In this document: in pieces, positions 23,470 through 35,204 of the stretch
How positions within the stretch are numbered: position 1 is the stretch's first letter
Layout of the letters: each line of letters opens with the position of its first letter
NCBI GenBank assembly: GCA_010015805.1
Contig: ML978124.1
Span: 1,674,001-1,738,000 of the forward strand
Origin: Rhizodiscina lignyota
Taxonomy: Eukaryota > Ascomycota > Dothideomycetes > Aulographales > Rhizodiscinaceae
DNA length: 64,000 nucleotides
Direction: 5' to 3'
The notes under the pieces: generated by a model
What the model saw: only the letters and a program-made list of their open reading frames with translations
The model's database searches: none
What the model was told of the DNA's origin: nothing
Program-made: the position numbers and the translations under genes

Positions 23470-24918
23470 CGAGGTCGACTACTCCAGTGTTCTTGCTGTC
23501 TCAAAAGTTTCCATCTTATGGATACGGCCGATCGTTCTTCATGAAATTGCAAAGCCCGTGGCAACTTTCATAATTCGAACAGTGTTTCATTGGTGCATTC
23601 GGGAAGAGCCGGAGACAGGTTAATCAACCTGGAAGGTGGATTGGATGCGCACAGCGCAGTCTAAATGATTTCCCTCGTACGAACGTGGTCGAGAACTTTG
23701 TCCTGTGTGATTGTTGACCTTGTGGAGATTCTTCCAGTGCTTGAAATGGGTTGAAGTTAAGCATCTGGGAAGCGCGGAAGACAAGTCAATCAGGCCGGAG
23801 GACAGGTTCCATCGACAAGCTGACTGTGCTCCAAGAGCTTGGACGCCTTACTAGAGGTACTAGATGTGTAGTCAATGTTAGGATAATAAATTGTTGAGTT
23901 GAGTGATGCTTGAGAGGCGTGATAATGCACGGTACTTTCTCTTTAATAATAATGAAGACTGGTGTGAAAGTCTAATTGTATGCGCTCAGAAGCCCCCAAG
24001 CCGTTGAGTGCAATGAAGACCGACGTGTCACATAGCAAGTGACCTTACCCGTTAACGAAAACGGGCCCAGTCCTGGAAGTCCGTCAGTAACTTCTTAGCA
24101 GCGATAAACCCATTACGCTAAATGGAGGTGGAGGGGGTGGACATCAAACATGTTACTCCTCAATACAAATGAGACCATCTCTGAAACCCTAAGAGTTTAT
24201 GCTTGGACGCGAGGAATGTCTCCAGGTGCTGCGCAAAGAGATGCTGTCCTTCTCCGCTTTGAATCAGACCAGGTCGCAAACTCTTGTATCTATACTCGGG
24301 AACTACGAACCTGTCAAGCCTGATGGTGATATGTAGAGGTGTATCGCAATATGGGATTGTCTTTCTTCACCTCAAACACGATGAGTTCGGACAGTGTGTT
24401 GGTGGCTGCTCAGAAGTGACAGACCTGTTAAGCCTGACGATCGTCGATGCGCTGCGTGATATATGACAATCCTTCCTCAACACAAACAAGAACATGTTTG
24501 AAAATTTACTAACAGATGGGCTTATGTGGCCAAGTGGTGGATGTTAAGGACGCTCAAGGGCCTCTACTTCGACGGAACCGAGCGCGTGGCTGACAGCTTG
24601 TTGACATGTATCCGGAAGTGATCAACCCGTCGTTAAGGGCGACGATTTCCGAGGGGCTCACGTATTTGTATATAACCTTCGATGAAAACGAGAGTATATT
24701 TGGAAGTTGGTTTAGATGTGCTTGGGCGTGACGAACGTGTTGAGTTTGAGAGTTGAGTGTAGCGAGGCCGAAGGAAGGCATAATTGGAGGTGTTCACTCT
24801 TCCATCACAAACAAGAACCTGTCTGAAAGTCCGTCAATATATACGAGTTTTATTTTCAGGGACCACACGTAGCTTGTCTGAAATCTCTTCGATTCAGTCT
24901 ATATCCCCTTCAAACTAA
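23470..24918. other. Gene-poor stretch with degenerate repeats
   Basis: 1.45 kb without a supportable gene. Four diverged copies of a module resembling acaaacaagaacctgtctga begin near 24156, 24474, 24801 and 24857; see the separate repeat entry. The stretch before 24100 shows no clear structure. Confidence 0.4.
24156..24890 (+). repeat. Degenerate repeated module, about 320 bp apart
   Basis: Similar 30-35 bp segments occur at about 24156 (tcctcaatacaaatgagacc), 24474 (tcctcaacacaaacaagaac), 24801 (ttccatcacaaacaagaacc) and 24857. Each runs into a tgtctgaaa-like end. The first three are spaced about 318 and 328 bp. Between them, cctgtcaagcctgatgg at 24307 and cctgttaagcctgacga at 24420 form another diverged pair. 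This suggests old tandem duplication followed by mutation. Boundaries are approximate. Confidence 0.4.
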
Positions 24919-26028
24919 TTACCAATGTCTCCTCCACGGATGGGCCCCAAGATCTTCATCGCCGCTGTGCTCGGCTGCATCATCCCAGCCAAACTCTTCT
25001 TCATCTGACGCATTGCGTCGATATTGATATGCGTCAACGTCGTACTCATCGTCAAGCTCCAACTCATCCTCGGGATAATCTGCGCCGTAGAAATCCTCTG
25101 CATTTGAATCTTCATCATCACTCCTCTGAGCTTCATCCTCGCTGTCATTCTCTCTTTCACCAAAGTATTCCTGCCACACCACTTCATCCTCTTCTCTGAT
25201 CAGGAGAATGCCGACATTAGCAGGGTCTGCAGTACTTATATCGATCTCCATTGTGTCGTTCAGAATGTAAGTGTCGTAGACGTAACCATGCTCTTGTTCG
25301 TCTTCGCTTTCAGTGAGCATGGAGCTGAAGACTTGCTCGCTGTTGGGCGCGACACCTGCATCGCCAGCTCTATCTTTGAGCCGTATGACGTTTGTCCTCG
25401 GTTTGAACTTTGGGCCAGTCGAGATAGCAATGTGGGCGATATTTGGCACTGGCAATGCGCCATCGGTATCGGTCGAGCTGACTTGTGGACTCCATGTTTC
25501 TGCTCGCTGTTTGGGGACTGCTGAAGTCTTGCCTGGCCGCTTACGTGGTGGGGAAGTCTCTCGCTCTGTTGCTGGCGATTTGACGATGCTTTCGTTGCCG
25601 GTGATGTGTTGCCGCTTGTTTGGCGGTTCTGTATGCGCTTCGAAGGTTGCTACGGAGCCTTTCCTCTTCTTCGCTTGAGTGAGGACGTATTTTTGGAGGT
25701 CAGGTCTTGACGTTGGCGAGGTGGCGGAAGTGATCGTGATCTGAGATGGAGCGACGGCCTGAGTCGAGCCATTGTCTTGCGGGACAGGAACGTCTTGAAC
25801 GGGCTGGAATCGTCGTCTCTTCAGTTGAGAAGCTTGCTGCTCGGGACCAACGCGCACGAAGACCTGTGATTGTTGGGTGCTCTCGAGGACTATATACATC
25901 AGAGCTGACGTCCCGATATAGCGGACGCTAGGTCATAATGAGGTAAACTTACATAGCACTTCGGGTGTACGCGCCTCCTCATCTTCAAGCTGGAGCTTGC
26001 GCTTGACTCTGATCTGTTGTGGTGCCAT
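24919..26028 (-). CDS. IWR1: IWR1, RNA polymerase II nuclear-import factor
   Basis: Two exons: 26028-25953 and 25889-24919, giving 348 aa. The start MAPQQIRVKRKLQLEDEEA is followed after the intron by FVRVGPEQQASQLKRRRFQP, the basic N-terminal part. The acidic C-terminal Iwr1 region contains GYVYDTYIL and then AEDFYGADYPEDELELDDEY and DEEEFGWDD. In yeast Iwr1 binds the assembled RNA polymerase II, directs its nuclear import through an NLS, and is exported again. The intron has a GTAAGT donor and a TATATAG acceptor in phase 1. Confidence 0.87.
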
Positions 26029-26780
26029 GCTGTGCACGTTCTGATCGATCGTGTGTGAGTTTTAGTGATTTTGAACGTGTTCTGCGAGCTTTGATTGCAT
26101 GCAACTGTTGGAGGGTGGGCGATGCTTGAATGTTGCAAGGGTGTGGGTGCATTGCACAACATTTAAGGTTTCGCGGAGCTATAGCCACCTCCCCGCCAGG
26201 CACCACGCGTGTTGCTAACCCTAACCCTACCAGGAGGTGTCTGAACGGGTGAAGGTGTCTAATGTTGCCTCTTGAATGGAGTCTGATGTCAGGATAATAT
26301 ATGAAGACTTTCTTTCTTTCATCATATGCTATAGTGCCTCAAAGCTGAACCGATTTCAGACGAGTTGAACAAGAAACTATCCAGTGATTGGTCGTTTGCA
26401 ATTCGATCTAGCTTCCCAAGCGAACGTAGCACAGAAAGTGAACTCATGATGGTAGTTAGGCTACTCCGGAGAAGGCTAACTACGTTACATAGGCCCGAGC
26501 CAATGATGTTCGTGGAGTTGACTCCTTGAGCTTCAATGAGGGTTTTAATCTCTTAGTGAATACACCTGTCGGCTAGCCGTCATGCCATGTCGCTAAGATG
26601 CAATGCCGTCGATCTTATTATGCAAATAGAGGTGGGTTTTCTCCAGACAAAGTCAAGTCAAGTTCGCACCAGACGCCATGTTGCTCACCAACCCGTGGTT
26701 ACACAAATGCTGCAGGTGTCCTGTAGTGTAAGCGACCGCTTATGCCACAGTCACCTGAGTTGAGAGATGATCTCTGTGCT
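26029..26780. other. Intergenic: IWR1 promoter and desaturase 3' end
   Basis: 752 bp. It includes a short telomere-like run, ctaaccctaaccctac, at 26215-26230, about 190 bp upstream of IWR1. Otherwise nothing is recognised. Confidence 0.4.
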
Positions 26781-28006
26781 TTAAATCACGCCGGGAATAC
26801 TCTTCCCATGCGCCTCATTAGCCCCAAGCTCTTCCTCTCTCCAACCATTTCCGCCCACTTTTCGTCCACCTTCCGCGCGTTTCACTCGGCACCACAATCC
26901 GACTTCCTTATCCCAGATGAATTGCCAAAGAACATATGTCCAGCTCCTGTGACAGGGAAGATCTGCGTAGAATTCCTTTGCCATCTGGTGGAGTTTTGGT
27001 AGCCTGGTCCATGGAATGGCTGGGAAGTCGTGATGCTCATTATGCAGTCCGACATTGTATGTCAGGATGTTTAGTGGACCATAATATGAGAAGGTCTCCG
27101 GGACAGGTGCAAGGTTGGCCGGGTTCTTCGCAGCAGCTGGCAGCTTTTCGAAAACGTAGTGTTCTGCAATGAAATGCCCTGCACATGGATGCAGCGATCC
27201 TGCCAAGAAAGAGCTCCAGATCAGGTAGCCCAACGCTCTGCCTCCTGCGTATTTGACCAAGATATAGTCGAAGAGAACTTGAGCAGCAATATTGACCAAG
27301 TGTATCCGCGTTATCGGCAAGCGGTAAACGAACATTGGCCGGATGGCGTAGAAGATAAGCTGGAAGGTACAGAAGAACGCCTTTCCAAGGACAGAGTCAA
27401 AGAAGAAAGCTTCAAGAGCAGTCGGTAGGTCAGCGTCCAAACCATCCACACCGAGAGATTTATGATGGGTGAGGTGATACGGCCGAAAAGAGGCACTATA
27501 CGGTATGCCAATTGGCAAGTTTGCAAAAATGGCAAACAGGCGGTTGGCCAGCCCAGACTTGAACGCCAGATTATGTGATATCTCGTGGATCGCAAGGAAG
27601 AGGTTCGAGTTCGCCGTGGCGCCTATGATGTAGGCTGTAAGGAAGAATTGCCATGAAAAGAAGGACGAGTTTCGAAGTAGGACGGCGCAGGCAATCTGCA
27701 ATGCAACAACAGCTATAACGACATATTTGGTCAACGGCTCTGGCCCGCAGAGCTTGGTGACCTGACACGTATTTGTTAGCCTACGGAACAAAACAGGACG
27801 AGGGGTGGGCATAATACTTCTGGGTGTGCTTTTATTATCGCTTGTCTTCGTGTCCGGTGCGGTTCTTCTGTATAAGTCCACAAGAAACGATCGTAATCAT
27901 CATCTCTCGCCGGTGTCTCGGATTCAGTGGATATCGTCGTAGCTAGAGGCGCGCTCTTCGGCCTTCGCTGTGACGCAACGGTGGTCGTAGCAACAGTTGA
28001 AGGCAT
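26781..28006 (-). CDS. Sphingolipid delta4-desaturase (dihydroceramide desaturase)
   Basis: Two exons: 28006-27818 and 27761-26781, giving 389 aa. An N-terminal lipid-desaturase segment (DDDYDRFLWTYTEEPHRTRR) is followed by membrane segments and three histidine boxes: HEISHN, HLTHH and HNEHHDFP. These are the di-iron ligands of membrane desaturases. Box order and the phrase FLAIHEISHNLAFKS match DEGS1/DES1. The enzyme introduces the delta4 double bond of the sphingoid base in the ER, feeding glucosylceramide synthesis. An upstream in-frame ATG at 28033 is possible, but 28006 gives the more usual start. Confidence 0.95.
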
Positions 28007-28783
28007 GACGACGATGGAATTAAAGAGCGACAAAGGACATTAACACCCTCATGTTCGACGTTCTGGAAACCGCCGCCTTGAGATTTTCCAAGAAGTTGTG
28101 GAGCAAGCGCAAGGGTGGGGTGTGCTCGGAGGTAAAGGCACTACGTAAATTGTCGACCCGATCTAGACCGTTGAGCAATTAGCTTGGAAACGTCACCAAG
28201 GTCACAGAGCTTTTTCTCGACAGCGACGGGTCCGATTTCGGCGGAAACTCCCTCGAGTCCGTTCAGAAGTGGTTATCTTGTTCCGACAGTTTAAGCATCA
28301 CTAGTCTCCCCCACTCTGCACACGGGACTTCACCGCATCAAGAAAAGGGGGTTGAGAAGACAACATGTGCACATAGCTTCAATTGAACTGTCCGCAATCC
28401 AAAAAGTTGCGGATAAAAAGAGGGTGAAAACGAACAGATATCCTGCAAGTCACCGTAAGGCGTGGTTTTCTCACGACTCCTCCAAGATGCCTTTCCATGC
28501 CATTTGAAGCTCTCGATATAGTGGAATCTCACCGTCATCTCGCAAAACCATATTAATCATTGATTTCATCGAGTTCGCCATGTCAAAGTTGTGCACTCAA
28601 TGGCGATCGAGCACGCGTTTAATCATGACTGGAGTCTTCTCGAAAGGCGTCGGAGAACTTGTAAAATTTCAACTGCTTGTACTGTGTGTCTTCTTAGAGC
28701 TCCGGCGCTTATGCTCAAAGTTCCTGAGCCATTCCTTCACGTAAGTATGTTCGCTATCTACTCATACAACCGCAGACTCTGCT
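28007..28783. other. Intergenic: desaturase promoter and orphan 3' end
   Basis: 777 bp. No gene, RNA or repeat recognised. Confidence 0.35.
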
Positions 28784-29309
28784 TCACTCTTTCCTCTCCT
28801 TCACCACATGGGTCAGCATCTTCCAGAAGGTGACTTTTACGGGGACGCCACCCCAGCGCCCATCGCTAAGGTTGATGGGCAGGAATGAGACTCCATCTGG
28901 GAACGAGAAGCTTTTTAAGTTAGCAGGGCCAAGCTGAAGAGTGATGGCGAATTGCATACTAAAAAGTCTTCCTTCTCTCCCTCTCCTCTTCCAGCTCGTA
29001 GACAGATCCACCACAGTCCAGGACAACCTTCTGACACATGTCGAAGACATATAACCCGTGCGGGCTAAGAGCACGGCCCTCGGAGGTATCGCCGACATTC
29101 ACCTGGGCCGCAAGTGTCAACGAGCGACGTTAGGGAAATGGTAACGGATGAGATCGAACCTCATAGTGATCGGTGAACGGGAACCATTTCTCTTCCAGAA
29201 TCGTGTCAACCTTCCTCTCGAACTTGCACTGGAGGAACTCTTTGATGACCTCGATGAAATGGTCAATACTATCCCTGCATTTGGCCATGCGGGGAGCCAT
29301 GTGAGGCAT
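28784..29309 (-). CDS. Orphan small protein
   Basis: Three exons: 29309-29160, 29102-28960 and 28910-28784, giving 139 aa. The second intron is convincing: GTATGC donor, TGCTAAC branch site and AAAAAG acceptor. It joins VYELEEERERRKTFY to FSFPDGVSFLPINLSDGRWG. The first intron has a weak GTTCGA donor but a good GCCCAG acceptor, and frame is kept. The protein mixes a helical N-terminus (IDHFIEVIKEFLQCKFERK) with a beta-like C-terminal half. I do not recognise the family. A further 5' non-coding or coding exon is possible because a GTAAGA donor lies upstream. Confidence 0.55.
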
Positions 29310-30329
29310 TTTTGCATCTTTTGAAGAAGTTGGAGATTGGTATATCGATAGCTGATCCTTGGATAAATGGGTCAACTCTTACCGCTGTGCTCGGAGTGGC
29401 CAACGATTCTCGAGAGGAGGAAAGAAGAAGAGATGGGGGGTTTCAGACACAACGCCTTTAATGTACACCCAACAGACTCCGCGTTCTTGCTCTTTCCTCG
29501 TGGACGGAATTCGGTTATTCACTCCTCTCAAACCCAAGAGCAAACACGGTAGTGTGGTCGATTCATACATTAGTGTCTCGCACAGTTCCATTCCATGAAC
29601 AAGCTTTCATGGCTTCACTTTCCCGCATATGCGGTTACACACGATCTTCACACGCGATCTCCACTAACCAACTAGTCACCCATACGAAGCAGCAACTAGT
29701 ATACGGGGAGCGGTACCGAACGCCAGGCGCCAGCTTAAAGAAATACTAGAGGGAACTAGTGCATGGACCCGAACATGCACGCCCGATCAAGCCCACCAAA
29801 GTCCAATCAGTTCCGAGCAAATTCACAGGAAATCAAACGTACGAACCCCTGTCTGAACCGCAGACAAACTTTGGCGCCCTTCGCCATCCCGTTCCATGGT
29901 ACAACATAAAACCTCCGCACGCATCGGAGCCGCAATACTCAATTCGGCCTAGAAGACCTGCGAAGCAGACATGCGAATCACAAGCTGAATCTTTAGTGAG
30001 CCTGGGAAAGCCTTTCTCATTGCACCGGAAGCCTTGGTTTGAGCCTGGAAATCCACTTGTATTAGATGCCCATTCAAGTCTATATCGAAGCAATCGCACG
30101 AATCATCGAGCAAGCCGTTAACAGGTCCAGTTCTTATGTAGCAACAGAGAGCTAAAGAACCTCGCATTTCAGCAAATCAGACTAGACCTCCCTGAACTGC
30201 AAACCTGGCGCCATGCTCTCTCCACCGACATAGACCCAGAGCAAAAAGAAATTCGTATTTCGGAACAGTAGAGTAACACGAGCCACCATTGATGAAGTCT
30301 ATTACTACGTCTAGAGTCCTGAAATACCA
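29310..30329. other. Intergenic: orphan promoter and ASN2 3' end
   Basis: 1.02 kb. A 120-codon plus-strand frame at 29759-30121 is Pro/Arg/Ser-rich without any recognisable domain or conserved splice context, so I do not call it. Confidence 0.35.
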
Positions 30330-32497
30330 TCATGCTGCATCATCATACTTGGACTCATGCGTCGCGATCGCTCGTCCAGATGGATCCGACTGGTTGCTCC
30401 ATGTCGGCGTCCATCTCATCACGGTGCTAGCGCAGAAGGACGGAAAGTGCTCATCGAACATACAGCGGTACCAGTACGCCTCCTTGGTGTCCGGGATATC
30501 GTCTCCCCACTCGGGCTTGGGGTTTTTCATGTCCTCGTCGGACACATGCAGCTCGGCGTTGTCCTTGAGCGCGTCGATCCAGCCGTAGCCGACGCCATCG
30601 CTGAACTGCTCCTTCTGGCGCCAGAGGATCTTGTCCGGGAGGTAGGGCTCAACGTTGGGTTCGTCGGTTGTGTCGAAGGCTTTACGGAGGATGTACTTTT
30701 CTATGCGGTCCTTTGTGATCAACTTATCGGCCGGGTCGATGTTCATGGCAACATCGAGGAACTGTTGTGGATGTTAGCGTTGCCTTCTACTTTCCCTCCT
30801 AAATCGAGTTTATATGAAGGTGAACTTACCTGCTTGTCCAAGAAAGGCACACGAGCCTCGACGCCCCATGCACTCGTCGACTTGTTCGCCCTCAGACAGT
30901 CGGCATAATGCAGATTCATTACTCTCTTGATGCACTCCTCATGGAAAGCCGCCTTGCTTGGAGCAGCATGGAAGTACAGGTAGCCTCCGAAGATCTCATC
31001 AGATCCCTCGCCAGACAACACCATCTTCACACCCATCGCCTTGATCTTCCTGCTCAACAAGAACATCGGAGTCGAAGCGCGGATCGTTGTGACATCGTAA
31101 GTCTCGAGATGATAGATGACATCGGACAGAGCGTTGAGACCATCCTCAATGGTGAAGGTGAAGTTGTGGTGACGTGTGCCTAGGAAGTCTGCCACCTCTT
31201 GCGCAGCTATTGAATCCGGCGCACCAGGCAGGCCGATAGAGAAGGAGTTCAGTTGCGGAAGAATTTGTACAGTAGACAGGTGGTCCTCCGCATCGATACC
31301 GACGAGATGATCCGGGTTGCTTCCATTGACGCCGTTGGATTTCGACTTGACTTCCTCGTTGAGGCGGGTGATTTCACGTTGCGCGATTGACGCCACGAGA
31401 CTAGAGTCGAGGCCACCGGACAGGAGAACGCCGAAAGGTACCTCAGCCATGAGTCGCTTACGGACGGCCCTTTCGAACGTCGTGCGGAGGAGCTTATAGT
31501 CAACTGGGGTAGTAGGTATGTTGCTTGGCTCCATCAGCCATTTCGGTGTATAGTATCTCGTCATCTTATCCGTCTTCGAGTCGTAGACGTGACCGGGTGG
31601 GAACGTAATGATGTTGTCGCAAACGGTGTGGAGGCATTTCATTTCGGAGGCGAAGTATACAGCGCCTGGTGTCTTGCTCGAGCGGCCCATGTAGAATGTA
31701 GTAATTCCAATAGGATCCCTTGCTGCAAGGATCCGATCTTGCGTCTTGTCGTGGAGAACCCATGAGAACATGCCGTCGAGGTATTTCGGCGTGTCGAGAT
31801 CATGCTCGAGGTACTAAACGGCCATAAGCATGTTACTTCTATACATGCAACCTCCAAGCACGTACCAACGGTATTATCACTTCGCAATCCGAGTGCGTAT
31901 GGAAGTTGTATGGCTTCTTTAACTGCTTTCGCAGCACCCTGTGATTGTAGATCTCGCCATTGACCGCCAAAGATACCGTCTGCTCGTCGTTCACAAGTGG
32001 CTGCGCTCCACTCTCTATTTGTATTCGTTAGGGATGTCCGATTATATGGTGTGGCGCGAAGGATGCATACCGACGCCGACGATACTCAATCGCTCGTGCA
32101 CAAGGACTAGAATTCTGTCAGAAACTGAACAAGTGCCATTATACACTGAGCACACTTACTTGTATTGTTTGCGACCCAGTTGCCACCTATTATACTTCAG
32201 CATCTTGTTTCTTGAATTTATTGTCAGGTCATGTTTGACTCACTCCAGTCAGGCCCTCGATGGCGAACACTGACAATCCTGTTAGCACTGTCCGAAAAGA
32301 AATCCAAGAAATACTCACGCCTTTCCCAGCTTCAGGGCCATAGGCTTGAACTTTTGCACATCAGGATGGCTATCACGCGTCAGTCTACCTGTCCACACAT
32401 AATTCTCATGCCGTGAGCGGTCTGTATTATCCCGCCACACACGGATAGAGAAATCTCAGTGGTAAACGTACCAATGGCAAGCGAAAATACCACACAT
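30330..32497 (-). CDS. ASN2: Asparagine synthetase, glutamine-hydrolysing
   Basis: Eight exons: 32497-32472, 32369-32319, 32269-32244, 32186-32160, 32106-32071, 32014-31866, 31813-30830 and 30761-30330, giving 576 aa (about 570 in yeast). The spliced start [16 protein letters not shown] exposes Cys2 as the amidotransferase nucleophile. [11 protein letters not shown] and [10 protein letters not shown] complete the N-terminal glutaminase. [17 protein letters not shown] is the PP-loop of the synthetase half, and [17 protein letters not shown] is a further signature. The enzyme makes Asn from Asp, Gln and ATP in the cytosol. The first five exons are only 26-51 nt. A Gcn4/CpcA-type site lies 95 bp upstream. 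Confidence 0.97.
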
Positions 32498-33369
32498 GAC
32501 GCCGGGTGGGGAATCAATCCGTCTCTAGAAATCTAAACCGAAATGCAAGAGAGTGAGGTGGTTGAGGGTGGTTTTTAACTGGCGTTGAATTTGAGTCAAA
32601 ATGACAGAGAGGCGACCAGGGACCCACCTGCGAACTCGGAGATCGGTCCCGCCATGCAAGGCCCCTCCATGTTCCATGCGTGGCGCGGATATAAATGGCA
32701 TGCTCGCGTGAGCATCACCGCCGCCTTATGGAGTGAACGCAAAAGCTGGGAAAGCGATTGCTCTCTGTCAACTCGGCAGTTTGTGGAGTAATACATATTG
32801 GACAGCATCAGCTGACTCTCAGCGGATGCAGCAGCGGCCAGCGTGCTCCAGTGATTCGATGGGACGGTTCGCAAGAGGAGCTCCTCACATGCAAATGTAC
32901 CTGATGAATGATCTTGCTCTTTAGGAGTTGATATCAAAGTGTGTAGGGGACTACCTAATCAACACCTTCAATCTACTGTTGATACATATGAGACAGCGTG
33001 TTTCAAGTCTCGGCTTTCTTCCACATCTTCGCTCGTTGTGTTCGTCCACCATGCAAGTGTATCAACCTCAGGAAAGCCAGATCCACCGCCAACGCTTTCA
33101 ATCATTTTACCGCTCCCGCAATCTCGACCTCCAGACCACAGAAACAACAGGCAAAGAAGGCAAATGTTCAAGGAGAGTGCAACCCTGGTATCCTTGCTGA
33201 GAAGGCGCATCCCCGTAACAGACCCCACCGGAAACCCGCATGCACCTAGCAGTAAACTTCGTCTTGTGAAAGGCATTCATCTACCCGCGCTTCAATGACT
33301 CCCAATTCTTGCCTATGACTCAAATTCTTGGCTGACCACGCTCTTCTACTCGGTACGCAGTTGCGTATT
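32498..33369. other. Intergenic: ASN2 promoter and SCS2 3' end
   Basis: 872 bp. It contains the TGAGTCA element listed separately. No other gene is supported. Confidence 0.4.
32592..32598. promoter_or_regulatory. Gcn4/CpcA-type binding site TGAGTCA upstream of ASN2
   Basis: An exact TGAGTCA palindrome lies 95 bp upstream of the ASN2 start codon. TGASTCA is the known site of the bZIP regulator Gcn4 (CpcA/CPC1 in filamentous fungi) that induces amino-acid biosynthesis genes on starvation. Position and target fit; binding is inferred. Confidence 0.65.
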
Positions 33370-34528
33370 TTAGAACAGGACGTATGCCAGGATGAAGCAG
33401 ATCAGACATAGAGCTGCCACAATCTGCACTGGTACGCCTGCTGGAGCTTGCTGCACCTGCTGAGCAAGACCACCTTTCTCGGAAGTGGTGGCGCCCGTCT
33501 CCGTCTTTCTTTGCCGAAGCACATTCTGTTCCGCAAGCTGCTTCTTCAATTGTTCGATTTGGCGCTGGGCTGCAGCGAGCTGTTCCTTCAGCTCATTGGT
33601 ACTCGTCGGAACGGCGGCTGCGGCGCTTCGTGCGGTCGACTGGACAGTGGCAGCAGCTCCTGCAGCGGCGCCAGATACGGTGTCTGCGACTTTCCTTGTT
33701 CGATCCGTTGTTTCGGACCTGTCGGTGCCGGTTGGCGTGAAAGCCGCCATCGACGGCGAAGCCTGCGACGGAGTAGACTCTGCATGATTGACGCCATTCA
33801 CTTGCTTCTTAGGTGTCGAGGTAGCCTCGCCATCAGCGGGGAGGAAGTTTACGCGGATCTTCCTCTCTGATATGGATGACTTGTTCGTTTGTTCGATTCC
33901 TTGCCACTGTTTATCTGTAAGCAATCATGTATCTGGCCGAAGCCATTCTTCATCTGCATGGGCTGTTTTGCATACGATCGTAGAGATGCTGCCTGAGTCC
34001 TTGTCGGCTGGGATTGGAACGGACTGAACGAGGAACTTGTCTTTGCACTTCGCGTCTAACGGCGGATCTTCTCGCATAGCCTGGAGGAGCACTGCAGGTT
34101 CGTAAGTTCAAAGCAAGACTGCATTGAACCACAACTGACCTTGTACTTCCACTGTGTCCCCCGCCTCAATTTTGCCGGAGTTTGGCCTGACGCAATACCT
34201 ATGAGACGAACGTGAGAATCCAAGTGGCGTGATTGGAGGGACGATGGGGCCGCGCGTACTGTTTAGGAGCTGTGGTCTTGACCTGGAGAGAAGAGATGTA
34301 TTAGAACAAGTATCCGTAACCTCTCAAAACACAGCATTGTTGTGGATTGTTGTTCCTCACCTTGAACGCAACAGGATCCGAGTGGGTGTTCTTGAGCCTC
34401 AACGTTTGCGACACCTCCTGGGTGAAGGGTCCTAATATAGGTTAGCCCATAATTGCAATATATGCCTTGTCTTCTGTAGTAACCGTACGCTTGAAGCCGA
34501 GCTCCTGGGGGTCTAATTCGACCGACAT
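33370..34528 (-). CDS. SCS2: VAP-family ER membrane protein SCS2
   Basis: Six exons: 34528-34489, 34431-34361, 34282-34260, 34198-34140, 34091-33976 and 33906-33370, giving 281 aa. The N-terminal MSP domain reads MSVELDPQELGFKRPFTQEV, then LRLKNTHSDPVAFKVKTTAP and YCVRPNSGKIEAGDTVEVQV. After a Ser/Thr/Ala-rich linker comes a coiled coil (ELKEQLAAAQRQIEQLKKQL) and a single C-terminal membrane anchor (VQIVAALCLICFILAYVLF). VAP proteins bind FFAT motifs and tether ER to plasma membrane and other organelles. Five short introns break the MSP domain; all phases agree. Confidence 0.94.
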
Positions 34529-35204
34529 GGCTGATAAGTCGAGATTGGTAATCGGGGAACGCCGTCAAATTCAGGAACAGCTGGCGATGCGCGCAACAAC
34601 CACACGCTGATGCGCACCAAGCAAGCCGAGAGAAGCGGGGACTGGTTGTTGGAAGGAAGTGGGAGTCAGGAACTTAAGTATTCCTAACGATGGCGCGTTG
34701 TTTGAGGGCGTGAGTGAAGTGTTTCGCAGGTTTCGCACTGGGATGGAGAGGTGGTTGGTTTGGTTTTGGTTTGGGGTTTGGGGCGGCGAACTGACGTAGG
34801 AAGCTCAAGACGGGAGCAGCTCGGTGCCAAGACCGAAAGTGTTGCTTGTGAATGCGGACGTCTTGCACCTCTAATTCACGTCACACTTCATTTGTAGACG
34901 TAACTGCGCCAGCCTGCAATTATCCTCCCTCTCGGCCAGTTTTGCGGTCGTCTTGACCCCGCCATCGCGAGAACACACCCTGCCTTGCCTTTCTAGGCGG
35001 AAGCGACCCATTCGGGAAAGAACGCCATCGTCCACCACAGAAGCTTCACTTGCAACGCAATCCACTACTATTTAATTCTCATCTTCCTTCTCCACCTCAA
35101 GCCATATACCTCTCATCTTCAAACCTTGCAACGGCTCGGCAACACATCTACAGCCCCAAACAATAACCTCGTTGCGAACTTCTCCACTAGAACTCGTCCC
35201 CATC
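34529..35204. other. Divergent intergenic region of SCS2 and the UBX gene
   Basis: 676 bp with two promoters. A G/T-rich tract at 34752-34783 is listed separately. Confidence 0.4.
34752..34783 (+). repeat. G/T-rich low-complexity tract
   Basis: GG or GGGG runs separated by two to four T (for example ggttggtttggttttgg). The spacing is compatible with a G-quadruplex on the plus strand. It lies about 225 bp upstream of the SCS2 start. Confidence 0.6.

Noticed and set aside
23750-23775. gttaagcatctggga, reminiscent of a 5S rRNA internal segment
   Set aside because: The rest of the 5S rRNA sequence and its flanking helices are absent.
29759-30121. 120-codon plus-strand frame in the gap before ASN2
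   Set aside because: Biased Pro/Arg/Ser composition, no splice-linked neighbours and no family resemblance.
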